The notes under the pieces: model-generated
Seen by the model: the letters and a program-made list of their open reading frames with translations, nothing else
Database searches by the model: none
What the model was told of the DNA's origin: nothing
In this document: positions 42,949 through 52,101 of the stretch, piece by piece
Numbering within the stretch: the stretch's first letter is position 1
Layout: each line of letters starts with the position of its first letter
Assembly (NCBI GenBank): GCA_902583295.1
Contig: CACHUY010000006.1
Coordinates: 1 to 53,885, forward strand
Direction: 5' to 3'
DNA from: an uncultured Pelagibacteraceae bacterium
GTDB lineage: Bacteria > Pseudomonadota > Alphaproteobacteria > Pelagibacterales > Pelagibacteraceae
DNA: 53,885 bases
Program-made: the position numbers and the translations under genes

Positions 42949-43794
42949 CTAAATTTGCGATCTTTTGAAACACTCTATAGTATTTTTCAATAAACAAGCG
43001 ATTGTCATTGGGCCTACACCACCCGGAACGGGTGTTAAAGCTTTTGCATTTTTAGAAACTTCATCAAAATCCACATCCCCTACAATTCCTTTATCGGTTT
43101 TATTAATACCAACATCAATAACAATAGTATTTTTTTTAACCCAGTCACCTTTAACAAGTTCTGGAATTCCAACTGCTGCAACTATTATATCTGCTTCTAA
43201 ACATTCTGCCTTTAAATCTTTAGTTTTTGAATGAGTGATTGTCACCGTACAATTCTCTTTTAAAAGAAGTTGTGTCATTGGCTTTCCATTTAAATTTGAT
43301 CTTCCAACTATTACTGCTTTTTTTCCATTTAAATTAGGTTCAACTTTTTTAATTAATAAATAGCAACCCAAAGGTGTACACGGTACTGAACTTTCATATC
43401 CAGAGGAAAGATTTCCAACATTCATTGGATGAAAACCATCAACGTCTTTTGAAGGTAAAATTGTTTCAATTACTTTTTGTTTATCAATATGTTTTGGGAG
43501 TGGCAGCTGAACTAAAATTCCTGAAACTGTCTCATCCTTATTTAATTCCTCAATTTTTTCTAATACTGTTTTTTCCTCAACTGAATCTGGATACTTTATA
43601 ACTTCGGATTTTAAACCTACTTCATTAGCTGATTTTTCTTTGTTACGTACATAAATTTGGCTTGGAGTTAAATCACCTATAAGGATAACTGTTAAGCCAG
43701 GCACTTTATTGTATTTTACTTTTAATTCTGTGACTTCATGCTTAAGCTCTTGTCTTAATTCTGCAGCAGCTTTCTTCCCATCTATTAAAATCAT
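42949..43794 (-). CDS. folD: Bifunctional methylene-THF dehydrogenase/cyclohydrolase
   Basis: A 281-residue FolD, which interconverts 5,10-methylene-THF and 10-formyl-THF. Active-site Tyr48 and Lys52 sit in SQIYVRNKEKSA. The NADP site is GRSNLNGKPMTQLLL and the C-terminus has VPGGVGPMTIACLL. SAR11 cells rely heavily on one-carbon metabolism, so this central enzyme is expected. It lies 9 bases after yggT. Confidence 0.97.
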   Translation of the reverse strand: MILIDGKKAAAELRQELKHEVTELKVKYNKVPGLTVILIGDLTPSQIYVRNKEKSANEVGLKSEVIKYPDSVEEKTVLEKIEELNKDETVSGILVQLPLPKHIDKQKVIETILPSKDVDGFHPMNVGNLSSGYESSVPCTPLGCYLLIKKVEPNLNGKKAVIVGRSNLNGKPMTQLLLKENCTVTITHSKTKDLKAECLEADIIVAAVGIPELVKGDWVKKNTIVIDVGINKTDKGIVGDVDFDEVSKNAKALTPVPGGVGPMTIACLLKNTIECFKRSQI

Positions 43795-43803
43795 TTTATC
43801 TTT

Positions 43804-44094
43804 CTAAAAAATCATTGGCGCGATGTAGAGCTTCATACACATTTCAATAAACCAAATCAATAGTAGAAGAATTACCGGAGATATGTCTAAAGATCCTAAA
43901 TTAGGTATAAAACGTCTGATTTTGTTTAAAATTGGATCTGTAAGTCTGTAGGTTAATTCTAAAAGAGAATAAACAAATCTGTTTTGGGTATTTAAAACGT
44001 TAAAGGCAATTAACCAACTTACAACTACATTTGCTATTACAACATATGAGTAAAGTTTTAGAATTTGTAAAACTAAATAAAAAATTGCTATCAT
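43804..44094 (-). CDS. YggT family membrane protein
   Basis: A 96-residue, two- to three-helix protein. VLQILKLYSYVVIANVVVSWLI, then LTDPILNKIRRFIPNLGSLDISPVILLLLIWF, is the YggT signature. Role in the envelope is unclear. Its ATGA start overlaps the mscS stop by 4 bases. Confidence 0.93.
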   Translation of the reverse strand: MIAIFYLVLQILKLYSYVVIANVVVSWLIAFNVLNTQNRFVYSLLELTYRLTDPILNKIRRFIPNLGSLDISPVILLLLIWFIEMCMKLYIAPMIF

Positions 44095-45176
44095 TTTTTT
44101 TCGACATAAATCGACTGACTTGGGAAAGCAAAAGAAGCACCATTTTTCTCGACTATCTGTTTAATTTCAATTGCTAATCTCTCTTTCACTTCTAGAGAAT
44201 TACTCCAACTATTAGATTTCGTAAAACACCTCACCAGCAAATCAATAGAACTATCTGAAAATTTTTCTATTCTAACAGCAACTCCTGTTGCTTGGTTAAA
44301 ATCCTCACTTTTATTTATATATTCTTCTATCTCGTCTCTTACTTTTTTTAACTGCTCAATTGTAGAGTCATACTGAAGAGTAATAATCCACCTCACTCTC
44401 CAATTTGAAGTTTCACTTACATTTATGACTGCATTTTCTGCGAACTGAAAGTTTGGAATAATTGCTAGAGACTTATCAAACTTTCTAATTGTTGTTGACC
44501 TAAAGCCAATTTTTTCAACTATCCCTTCTATTATTCCATCAACTGCTATCCAATCTCCAATTTTAAATCTTTTTTCAACTAATACTAAAATTCCTGAAAT
44601 TAAATTTTTAAATAAATCTTGTGCACCTAGAGCCACTGCAACACCAAACAAACCAAGACCTGCAATAATTGGACCAATTTTAATTCCCCACAACTCAAGA
44701 ACAGCAGCTAATCCAAGTATAAAAATTAATACTTTTAATGACTTTATTATCCACCCAATAAGTTCTCTTGTTAAAAGTTTATCTAGTCCACTTAATATAT
44801 AAGATACAGGTTCAATTATTTGATGAATAACCCAAAATATTAAAATAGTTATCAATGTTCTATTAATAGTATCTACTACATCTCTACCCTCTGCAGAAAA
44901 AGTCATGTAATAGCTTGCAATAAAAAAACCTAAGACGATTGGTAGAAATCTTGCTGGGCCTTCTAAAGCGCGAACGAAAGTATCATCTAGCTTGTTTGTA
45001 GTTCGCTTTGAAATAATTTCTAATTTTTTAATAACTAATTTACTGATCAAGCCTCTAAAAATTAGAAAAACTAAAAAAATAGCAATACCAATTACGATTT
45101 GAAAAATATCAACTCCAAGAATACCCTTATTCCAAACCGATAAAAATATATCAGAAAAATTATTTATTATTTCCAT
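44091..45176 (-). CDS. Mechanosensitive ion channel, MscS family
   Basis: A 361-residue protein with N-terminal helices (about 20-40, 70-90, 105-125, 145-165), the pore helix GPIIAGLGLFGVAVALGAQDLFKNLISG and the beta domain starting VEKRFKIGDWIAVDGIIEGIVEKIGFRSTTIR. It opens on membrane tension to release solutes during osmotic downshift. Longer than E. coli MscS because of extra N-terminal helices. It starts 2 bases after hemD. Confidence 0.94.
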   Translation of the reverse strand: MEIINNFSDIFLSVWNKGILGVDIFQIVIGIAIFLVFLIFRGLISKLVIKKLEIISKRTTNKLDDTFVRALEGPARFLPIVLGFFIASYYMTFSAEGRDVVDTINRTLITILIFWVIHQIIEPVSYILSGLDKLLTRELIGWIIKSLKVLIFILGLAAVLELWGIKIGPIIAGLGLFGVAVALGAQDLFKNLISGILVLVEKRFKIGDWIAVDGIIEGIVEKIGFRSTTIRKFDKSLAIIPNFQFAENAVINVSETSNWRVRWIITLQYDSTIEQLKKVRDEIEEYINKSEDFNQATGVAVRIEKFSDSSIDLLVRCFTKSNSWSNSLEVKERLAIEIKQIVEKNGASFAFPSQSIYVEKK

Positions 45177-45178
45177 GG

Positions 45179-45877
45179 CTAAATTTTATATAACAAAAAC
45201 TCCTCTTCTCCAGGATTAAAAAGAAATATCTTTTTCCATTTAATTTCGTTCAGTATTGATGAGGTTTTTTCACCTATGCACATTAGATTTGTATCCATCC
45301 ATAGACTTTCTAATTGATGAATTTTGATAAAGTTTAAAAAACTTGATCCACTGTTTTGAGAGTAAACATAGACGATATCGGGCATATTTTTTTTTAATTC
45401 TTTAACGAAGTCTCCATTAAAATTATAATTATGGTTGACCCTGTAATTTACAATCCTCTTGATACTATAACCTTCTTTTATTAATTGCTGGTCAAGATCG
45501 ACTGAGATTATTTCTCCGCTCACATAAAGTAACTGTCCGTCTGATAAGCTATGGTTTTGCAAAATTAATTCTTTTAAATTTGAAACATTACCTTCTGCTG
45601 CAATTGTATTTTGGAATCCAAAACTTCTTGCTTTTTTTTCAGTTGCTTCTCCTACACAAAAACATTTGATTGTTTTATTAATTTCATCATGATTTAAAAA
45701 TTTTACAGCATTAGCACTAGTGAAGATAATTCCATTAAAGTCTGCAAAATTTATTTCATCGTGAACTACTTTCTCAACACTTAATAAAGGAAGGTGAGAA
45801 ACTTGATGACCTAAGGATTTAAATTTGACAATCATTTCAGAGCAGTTTTCTAAAGATCTTGTTAGTAAAATATGCAT
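45179..45877 (-). CDS. hemD: Uroporphyrinogen-III synthase
   Basis: A 232-residue two-domain protein that cyclises hydroxymethylbilane to uroporphyrinogen III. HemD is poorly conserved, but LLTRSLENCSEMIVKFKSLG at the start, NGIIFTSANAVKFL and VYVYSQNSGSSFLNFI fit the family. The position one base after hemC, the preceding step, makes the call firm. Confidence 0.9.
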   Translation of the reverse strand: MHILLTRSLENCSEMIVKFKSLGHQVSHLPLLSVEKVVHDEINFADFNGIIFTSANAVKFLNHDEINKTIKCFCVGEATEKKARSFGFQNTIAAEGNVSNLKELILQNHSLSDGQLLYVSGEIISVDLDQQLIKEGYSIKRIVNYRVNHNYNFNGDFVKELKKNMPDIVYVYSQNSGSSFLNFIKIHQLESLWMDTNLMCIGEKTSSILNEIKWKKIFLFNPGEEEFLLYKI

Positions 45878-45878
45878 A

Positions 45879-46796
45879 CTATCTTTTATAAGAATTATTG
45901 GATTTTATTTTTAAAATTTGACCTACTTCTTTACCAATTTGACTAAACTCTTCAAGTTTGCCAGTTTTTTTTTCATAAAATCTTTTTGAGCCATCTAATG
46001 AAAATAGTTCAGCTTCAACAATAATTTTGTCACCTTTTATTATAGAGTGGGCTCCAACTGCTGTTTCACAATCTCCTTCCAAAATTTTTAAAATATTTCT
46101 CTCAACATGTGCTCTAATAAATGTTTCATTGTGATTTACTTTTTTTAAAACTGAGTTTATTTCCTCGTCACCTTCTCTGCATTGAAGAGCAATTATACCT
46201 TGTCCAGCACTTGGAATTACTTTTTCTGGGGAAAAAATTTCTGAAATTTCATCATCAAAATTTAAAAATTTGACTCCTGCATAAGACAAAATTATTGCAT
46301 CATATATTCCATCTTTTAATTTTTTAATTCGGGTGTCAACATTTCCCCTAATAAGATTACATTTTAGATCTGATCTAATTTTTTTAATCTGATATTCTCT
46401 TCTATAAGATGAAGTTCCAATTATAGAATTTTTTTTTAAATCGCTTAATTTTTGTTTATTCATTGTGATAAGAATTTCCCTTGGATCATTTCTTTCTAGG
46501 AATACATCTGTTTTGAGACCTTGAGTTTCAAAAGCTGGCATATCTTTAAGTGCATGAACTGCAATATCAATATTTTTATCTTGGAGTTTTTTTTCAATAT
46601 TGCTTGAAAATAATCCTTTACCACCAACTTCTGACAATCTTACATCATGAAACTCATCTCCTTTTGTAGTAATTTTTTTTATTACAATATCTTCTTCGCT
46701 AAAGTCTGTACTTTTGACAATTTGATCTTTGGCTTTTTGGGCATAAACCATAGCCAACTTGCTCCCTCTAGATCCAATGATAATTTTTCTATTCAT
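45879..46796 (-). CDS. hemC: Porphobilinogen deaminase (hydroxymethylbilane synthase)
   Basis: A 305-residue enzyme that links four porphobilinogens. The dipyrromethane cofactor Cys is Cys243 (LEGDCETAVGAH) and the catalytic Asp is Asp85 (HALKDMPAF). Motifs GSRGSKLAMVYAQ, GTSSYRREYQI and LIRGNVDTRI are intact. It starts the hemC-hemD-mscS-yggT-folD run and diverges from tsaD across 56 bases. Confidence 0.97.
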   Translation of the reverse strand: MNRKIIIGSRGSKLAMVYAQKAKDQIVKSTDFSEEDIVIKKITTKGDEFHDVRLSEVGGKGLFSSNIEKKLQDKNIDIAVHALKDMPAFETQGLKTDVFLERNDPREILITMNKQKLSDLKKNSIIGTSSYRREYQIKKIRSDLKCNLIRGNVDTRIKKLKDGIYDAIILSYAGVKFLNFDDEISEIFSPEKVIPSAGQGIIALQCREGDEEINSVLKKVNHNETFIRAHVERNILKILEGDCETAVGAHSIIKGDKIIVEAELFSLDGSKRFYEKKTGKLEEFSQIGKEVGQILKIKSNNSYKR

Positions 46797-46852
46797 AAAT
46801 ATTTTTATTTCTTACTTGTAATCAGATTGTACAATTATTAAAAACTATTTGA

Positions 46853-47926
46853 ATGAGCAAAAAACCCTTAGTTCTCGGAATAGAAACGAGCTGTGATGAG
46901 ACGGCGGCATCAATTATAACTCAAGATGATCAAGGGAATCCCGTAGTTTTATCAAACGTTATTTCAAGCCAAGTTGAAGTTCATAAAGAATTTGGAGGGG
47001 TGGTTCCAGAATTAGCTGCACGATCACACGTTGATAAAATTGATTGGATTGTTCAAAAAGCTATTGATGATAGTGGAAAAAAAATTAATGAAATTGATGC
47101 TGTAGCATCTACTGCAGGACCTGGTTTGATTGTCTGTCTAGCAGTTGGTTTGAGTTTTGGAAAAGCTTTTGCGGCTTCAATTGATAAACCCTTTATAGCT
47201 GTTAACCATCTAGAGGGTCACGCATTGAGCCCTAAGTTAAATTCAAATTTAAACTATCCGTATTTGCTTTTGTTAATATCGGGTGGACACTCGCAATTTT
47301 TAAATGTTCAAGGATTGGGAAAATATAAAAGATTAGGAACAACAATCGACGACGCTCTAGGGGAAGCATTTGATAAAACTGCAAAACTTTTAGGAATTGA
47401 ATTTCCAGGTGGTCCACAAATTGAAATTTTAGCAAAAAAAGGTGATCCTAATAAATATAATTTACCAAAACCTATTTTTAGTAAAGGTGGTTGTAATTTA
47501 TCTTTTGCTGGTCTTAAAACGGCGGTGTTAAGAATAACAAAAAATATTAAAACAGATCAGGAAAAATTTGATCTAGCTGCATCTTTTCAAAGGACTATAG
47601 AGGAAATTTTGTATAAAAAAACTAAAGTTGCTTTTACTGAATTTGAAAAAGAAAATGATCTAAACGAAAAAAATTTCGTAGTTGCTGGAGGAGTAGCCGC
47701 AAATAAAAATATTAGAAATATGCTTATCAATTTATGTATGGAAAAAAATTTTCAAAGTATTTTTCCTCCAGTAGAACTTTGTGGAGATAATGCTGCTATG
47801 ATAGCTATGGTTGGTTTGGAGAAATTTAAATTAAAAGAGTTTAGTCAATTAGATCACCCTGCAAAACCTAGATGGCCCCTTGATGAGGATGCTGCCTTTT
47901 TAAAAGGTGCTGGAGTAAAACTATAA
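46853..47926 (+). CDS. tsaD: tRNA threonylcarbamoyladenosine transferase TsaD
   Basis: A 357-residue ASKHA-fold enzyme (old name Gcp) that, with TsaB/E, adds threonylcarbamoyl to A37 of tRNAs. It starts with LGIETSCDETAASI. The metal ligands His119 and His123 sit in VNHLEGHALS. LLLISGGHSQFL, GTTIDDALGEAFDKTAKLLG and AGGVAANKNIR are diagnostic. The ATG follows a 56-base divergent region shared with hemC. Length is normal. Confidence 0.97.
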   Translation: MSKKPLVLGIETSCDETAASIITQDDQGNPVVLSNVISSQVEVHKEFGGVVPELAARSHVDKIDWIVQKAIDDSGKKINEIDAVASTAGPGLIVCLAVGLSFGKAFAASIDKPFIAVNHLEGHALSPKLNSNLNYPYLLLLISGGHSQFLNVQGLGKYKRLGTTIDDALGEAFDKTAKLLGIEFPGGPQIEILAKKGDPNKYNLPKPIFSKGGCNLSFAGLKTAVLRITKNIKTDQEKFDLAASFQRTIEEILYKKTKVAFTEFEKENDLNEKNFVVAGGVAANKNIRNMLINLCMEKNFQSIFPPVELCGDNAAMIAMVGLEKFKLKEFSQLDHPAKPRWPLDEDAAFLKGAGVKL

Positions 47927-47931
47927 ATTGT

Positions 47932-48474
47932 TTACCTAAACTTAGGTCCAGAGAGCCAGATAGCAAGAGTATGCCTGCTTCCTGAAACTATTTTATTTAC
48001 TTTATGATTAATAAATGATGGAAAGATAATTGCACTTCCAGGGATATTAAACTCATTACAAATAATCTCTTTTGCTCTAAATAAAACTAACTCTCCTCCA
48101 TCATACTTTTCCTCTGACAAATTTAGTAAAGCTGTAAGTTTAATATCTCTTACTGGGTCTCCAGGAACAGCATCTATATGCCAGTTATATTCTGTGCCCA
48201 CTTTATAAGAATTATAATTTAACTTTTTTAAAGATGTTAGTGGATGCAAATCAAATCCAAAATAATTATTATTTGCCGTTAGACAAAAATCAATAAATGG
48301 ATATATGTACCTTTGAATTTTTCCCAAATTTACAAAATTAACATTTGAAGTTTTATTTGAATCGACCGCGTAATCATCTTTACCTTCAACAAAATTTGAA
48401 GTGATAACTTTATTAATTTCGTTAATCTGATCTTTGTTAAAAATATTCATCGATGAATAATTAGCAGCTCTCAT
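47932..48474 (-). CDS. 2OG-Fe(II) oxygenase (2OG-FeII_Oxy_3 type)
   Basis: A 180-residue dioxygenase if translated from the ATG at 48472-48474; 48448-48450 is an alternative start eight codons later. The longer open frame upstream runs antisense into the EVE gene and shows no family similarity. Iron ligands are His99 and Asp101 (YNWHIDAVPGD) and His157 (SFINHKVN); Arg167 (SGSRHTLAIW) would bind 2-oxoglutarate. GGELVLF is the usual strand after the first ligands. Close to the PiuC/PKHD hydroxylase layout. The substrate is unknown. Confidence 0.82.
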   Translation of the reverse strand: MRAANYSSMNIFNKDQINEINKVITSNFVEGKDDYAVDSNKTSNVNFVNLGKIQRYIYPFIDFCLTANNNYFGFDLHPLTSLKKLNYNSYKVGTEYNWHIDAVPGDPVRDIKLTALLNLSEEKYDGGELVLFRAKEIICNEFNIPGSAIIFPSFINHKVNKIVSGSRHTLAIWLSGPKFR

Positions 48475-48572
48475 GAATCTTAAATTATCAATATTATTTG
48501 TTCTTACAATCAGTAAATCAAAATAGCGCTTTAGATATTGATAAATCAAATAAAATAATAGAAAGTGATCAA

Positions 48573-48986
48573 ATGCAATATTGGTTAATGAAGTCTGAAC
48601 CAGATGTATGGTCAATTGATCAACAAATAAAGTCAGGCGCCAAAGGGGCGCCGTGGGATGGTGTAAGAAATTACCAGGCTGCAAAAAATTTAAAAACTAT
48701 GAAAAAAGGTGATCTTTGTTTTTTTTATCATTCAAATATTGGTAAAGAAATTGTGGGTATTGTTGAGGTCATTAAAGAGCACTACATAGACAAAACAGAT
48801 AAAAGTGGGCGCTTCGTTGCTGTTACGGTTAAGTTTAAAAAGAAATTAGCAAAATCAGTTACCTTGGAAGACATAAAAAAACACAATGAATTGGGGAATT
48901 TAGCGTTGATTAAACAGAGTAGATTATCTGTGATGCCAATCGATTATAAAAGCTGGAAAATTATAAATAACATGAGTAGAATTTAA
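48573..48986 (+). CDS. EVE domain protein
   Basis: A 137-residue EVE-fold protein starting at the ATG at 48573-48575 (MQYWLMKSEPDVWSIDQQ). An upstream in-frame ATG adds 25 residues without family similarity. GVRNYQAAKNLKTMKKGDLCFFYHSN is the EVE signature. The fold resembles PUA/YTH domains that bind modified bases in DNA or RNA. It ends 15 bases before acs and diverges from the 2OG oxygenase. Confidence 0.92.
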   Translation: MQYWLMKSEPDVWSIDQQIKSGAKGAPWDGVRNYQAAKNLKTMKKGDLCFFYHSNIGKEIVGIVEVIKEHYIDKTDKSGRFVAVTVKFKKKLAKSVTLEDIKKHNELGNLALIKQSRLSVMPIDYKSWKIINNMSRI

Positions 48987-49001
48987 AAAAAAAAATTTCA
49001 A

Positions 49002-51086
49002 ATGCCTAAAAAAAAGAAAAAAAAATCTAAAGTAAAAAAAAAATCTTCTAAAAAAGCTAGAAAAAAAACTAAAGTAAGAAAGGTTTCAAAAAAAATTAAA
49101 AAAAGAAAGAAAAATAAAAAAAAGAGTGAAAAAGAGACTAGTTCTTCTCCCCCAGAAATAGTAATAAAAACTAAACCAGAGTGGGTAAGAGCGAGTTTAG
49201 CAAATAAAAGTAAGTACATACAAAAATACTCTCAATCTATAAAAAGTAATGATGATTTTTGGAGGAAAGAGGGAAAAAGAATTACTTGGATAAAGCCTTA
49301 TAAAAAAATTAAAGACGTTAAATACAGTACTAAAGAAGTAAAAATTAAATGGTATCAAGATGGAACTTTAAATGCTTCTGCAAACTGTATCGATAGACAT
49401 TTAAAAGACAAAAAAGATAAAACTGCAATTATTTGGGTTGGAGATGATCCAAAAGATAGTCAAAAGATAACTTACAAACAATTACACCAAAAAGTTTCAA
49501 AGGCTGCAAATGGTTTAAAAAAACTTGGAATTAAAAAAGGTGATCGAGTTACAATTTATTTAACCATGATCCCAGAGCTTGCAATTTTAATGTTAGCATG
49601 TGTTAGAATAGGTGCAGTTCATTCAATAATATTTGGTGGTTTTTCTGCAGAATCAATTTCTGGTAGAGTAAATGATTGTGAGTCTGAATATATAATCACT
49701 GCTGATGAAGGTGTTAGAGGTGGAAAAACTATACCATTAAAATATACAACTGATGAGGCTCTAACAAGTTGTCCAAATGTAAAAAAATGTATTGTTGTTA
49801 AACGAACTGGAAATTACATCAATTGGAATGAAGAAAGAGATGTTTGGTATCATGATTTAATTAAAGATGTTTCAAGTCATTGTGAGCCAGTGGAAATGAA
49901 TGCTGAGGATCCATTATTTATTTTATATACATCGGGCTCTACTGGTAAACCAAAAGGAGTTCTTCATACTACTGGTGGGTATATGGTTTATGCATCAATG
50001 ACTCATCAATACATTTTTAATTATAAACCAAAAGATATTTATTGGTGTACTGCCGATATTGGATGGGTAACTGGACATAGTTATATTATTTATGGACCTC
50101 TTGCTAATGGTGCTACAACAATAATGTTTGAGGGAATTCCTAATTATCCTGATACTTCTAGGTGGTGGCAGATCGTTGATAAATATAAAGTTAATATTTT
50201 CTATACTGCTCCTACAGCAATTAGGGCATTAATGCGTGAAGGTGATAAACCGGTTAAAAAAACTTCTAGAAAATCATTAAAATTACTTGGGACTGTTGGT
50301 GAACCGATTAATCCAGAGGCTTGGATGTGGTATTACAAAACAGTTGGAAACTCAAAGTCACCAATTGTAGATACTTGGTGGCAAACTGAAACTGGTGGAA
50401 TACTGATAGCCCCTCAAACTGGAGCTATTCCATTAAAACCTGGTTCAGCTACAAAACCATTCTATGGGATTAAACCTGTTATCGTTGATAAAAACGGCAA
50501 AGAGATAAAAGGCGCTGGCGAAGGAAGACTTTGTATTGCTCAATCATGGCCAGGTCAAATGAGAACTGTTTATGGAGATCATCAAAGATTTATTGACACT
50601 TATTTTTCTCAGTTTAATGGAAAATATTTTACTGGCGATGGCTGTAGAAGAGATAAAGATGGGTATTACTGGATCACAGGAAGAGTTGATGATGTAATCA
50701 TTGTATCAGGACATAATCTTGGTACAGCTGAAATTGAAAGTGCGTTTGTTGCTCATCCAAAAGTTGCTGAAGCAGCTGTAGTTGGTTATCCGCATGATAT
50801 TAAAGGAAATGGTTTATATTGTTATGTCACTTTAAATGCAGGAGAAACTGAAACTGGAGATCTTGAAAGAGATTTAAAACTTTGGGTCAGAAAACAAATT
50901 GGACCACTTGCAACTCCTGACTTGATACATTTTACTCCAGGTCTTCCAAAAACTAGATCAGGCAAAATAATGAGAAGAATTTTAAGAAAGATCGCTGCAA
51001 ACGAACATGGACAGTTAGGTGACACCACTACCTTAGCTGATCCAAGCGTTGTTGACAGTTTAGTTGATAATAGAAAAAATATTTAA
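49002..51086 (+). CDS. acsA: Acetyl-CoA synthetase with polylysine N-terminal extension
   Basis: A 694-residue AMP-forming enzyme that turns acetate, ATP and CoA into acetyl-CoA. From residue 59 ([14 protein letters not shown]) onward it follows Acs: [58 protein letters not shown] and the regulatory [12 protein letters not shown] with Lys655. Residues 2-44 are an added tail with 29 Lys/Arg (for example [20 protein letters not shown]), making it about 45 residues longer than normal. No alternative ATG, GTG or TTG gives a convincing shorter start. The tail may bind nucleic acid or membranes, or be an acetylation target; all are inference. Confidence 0.94.
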   Translation: MPKKKKKKSKVKKKSSKKARKKTKVRKVSKKIKKRKKNKKKSEKETSSSPPEIVIKTKPEWVRASLANKSKYIQKYSQSIKSNDDFWRKEGKRITWIKPYKKIKDVKYSTKEVKIKWYQDGTLNASANCIDRHLKDKKDKTAIIWVGDDPKDSQKITYKQLHQKVSKAANGLKKLGIKKGDRVTIYLTMIPELAILMLACVRIGAVHSIIFGGFSAESISGRVNDCESEYIITADEGVRGGKTIPLKYTTDEALTSCPNVKKCIVVKRTGNYINWNEERDVWYHDLIKDVSSHCEPVEMNAEDPLFILYTSGSTGKPKGVLHTTGGYMVYASMTHQYIFNYKPKDIYWCTADIGWVTGHSYIIYGPLANGATTIMFEGIPNYPDTSRWWQIVDKYKVNIFYTAPTAIRALMREGDKPVKKTSRKSLKLLGTVGEPINPEAWMWYYKTVGNSKSPIVDTWWQTETGGILIAPQTGAIPLKPGSATKPFYGIKPVIVDKNGKEIKGAGEGRLCIAQSWPGQMRTVYGDHQRFIDTYFSQFNGKYFTGDGCRRDKDGYYWITGRVDDVIIVSGHNLGTAEIESAFVAHPKVAEAAVVGYPHDIKGNGLYCYVTLNAGETETGDLERDLKLWVRKQIGPLATPDLIHFTPGLPKTRSGKIMRRILRKIAANEHGQLGDTTTLADPSVVDSLVDNRKNI

Positions 51087-51706
51087 AACTGAATTAGGTT
51101 TTGAAATTCTTGTTTGATAACATCCCACTTTAATATCATAGAGTTTAAAACAATTTTACGATCTAAAGTTTTTAATTCCTCAGCGATTGGTGCCCATTTA
51201 TACAAAGAGAGTGCACTTGGATTAAATGGAAGGTCTGTATAATAAGTATCCCAATTAGTATTTTGAAATCTGTTGTCAAAATCTATTCTAGCTTGGTCAA
51301 CAATATCTAGTGGCATTTTATTTGAAATTTCATCGTCTAATATTTTATTAAAAATTTCTTTTGCCTTATCAGTGTCTTGAAAATTAAAATTCACTCTCAA
51401 ATAAGAGAAAGTAAAGAGAGATAAATCTTGAAGTGCTACAGAATAAATATTCCATTTAGCAAGATTAACGGATCCCATGAATTCATCATTATCAAAATGG
51501 AGAACATATCTTGTTCCCATTCGAGTTTTTAAATAATTATACAAAGTTACTTGCGTAACCCATGCAGATTTAGTTTGGATGAAGACTTCAAGTTCATCTA
51601 AATCTTTAATTTTTTTTTTTGGGATGAAAGCTTTAAACATCGCAAACAAATATGTTTTAAAATCTGTTGTAGTTAGATCTTTCCAAGTTAGCTTGTATTT
51701 TGACAT
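51083..51706 (-). CDS. Protein of unknown function, 207 residues
   Basis: The likely start is the ATG at 51704-51706 ([20 protein letters not shown]); an in-frame ATG seven codons upstream is possible. The product is soluble, rich in aromatic residues and Asp/Asn, with stretches such as [19 protein letters not shown] and a Leu-rich C-terminus. No domain recognised. Convergent with acs, with a 4-base overlap. It diverges from the symporter operon. Confidence 0.65.
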   Translation of the reverse strand: MSKYKLTWKDLTTTDFKTYLFAMFKAFIPKKKIKDLDELEVFIQTKSAWVTQVTLYNYLKTRMGTRYVLHFDNDEFMGSVNLAKWNIYSVALQDLSLFTFSYLRVNFNFQDTDKAKEIFNKILDDEISNKMPLDIVDQARIDFDNRFQNTNWDTYYTDLPFNPSALSLYKWAPIAEELKTLDRKIVLNSMILKWDVIKQEFQNLIQF

Positions 51707-51840
51707 GATTTGCCTTGTGTGTGGCATTTATACCTTAAAAAAGTCAGTAAATAAGTACCTATTATGGTTAAATTTAGGTCTTTTCAAAAGCCTCATAATG
51801 GTTATGGTTTTGCCAGTTATAACTAAATAGAGAGGTAAAT

Positions 51841-52101
51841 ATGTCAAATCAAGAAAAACATTGGGAGAAATCCAGAGGTTTGCTGATGATTACGTTAGCA
51901 ATCTGGTTTGTATTCTCAATTGGCATCTTCTTTTTTGGAGCTGAAATGAACGAGGTCACAGGACCTTTCGGTTATCCTTGGACATACTGGTTTACATGTC
52001 AGGGATCTCTTGGAGCATTCGTAATCCTTATTTTCTGGTTTGCGAATAGACAAGAAAAGATCGACGAAGAGTTCGGCTTTAGCGAAAGAGAGGATGAATA
52101 A
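51841..52101 (+). CDS. DUF4212 small subunit of sodium:solute symporter
   Basis: An 86-residue protein with two helices (about 13-33 and 47-66). WFVFSIGIFFF and FGYPWTYWFTCQGSLGAFVILIF identify the DUF4212 family, the small partner of VC_2705-type SSS symporters. A good ribosome site (GAGAGG, about 51830-51835) sits just before the ATG. Its stop overlaps the symporter start by one base (TAATG). Confidence 0.93.
   Translation: MSNQEKHWEKSRGLLMITLAIWFVFSIGIFFFGAEMNEVTGPFGYPWTYWFTCQGSLGAFVILIFWFANRQEKIDEEFGFSEREDE

Noticed and set aside
47934..47947. Inverted repeat ACCTAA/TTAGGT as a tsaD terminator
   Set aside because: The arms are only 6 bases, the repeat lies in the coding end of the convergent oxygenase gene, and no T-run follows on either strand.
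48475..48684. Long N-terminal extension of the 2OG-Fe(II) oxygenase ORF
   Set aside because: It runs antisense through the EVE gene start and shows no dioxygenase similarity; starts at 48474 or 48450 fit the family.
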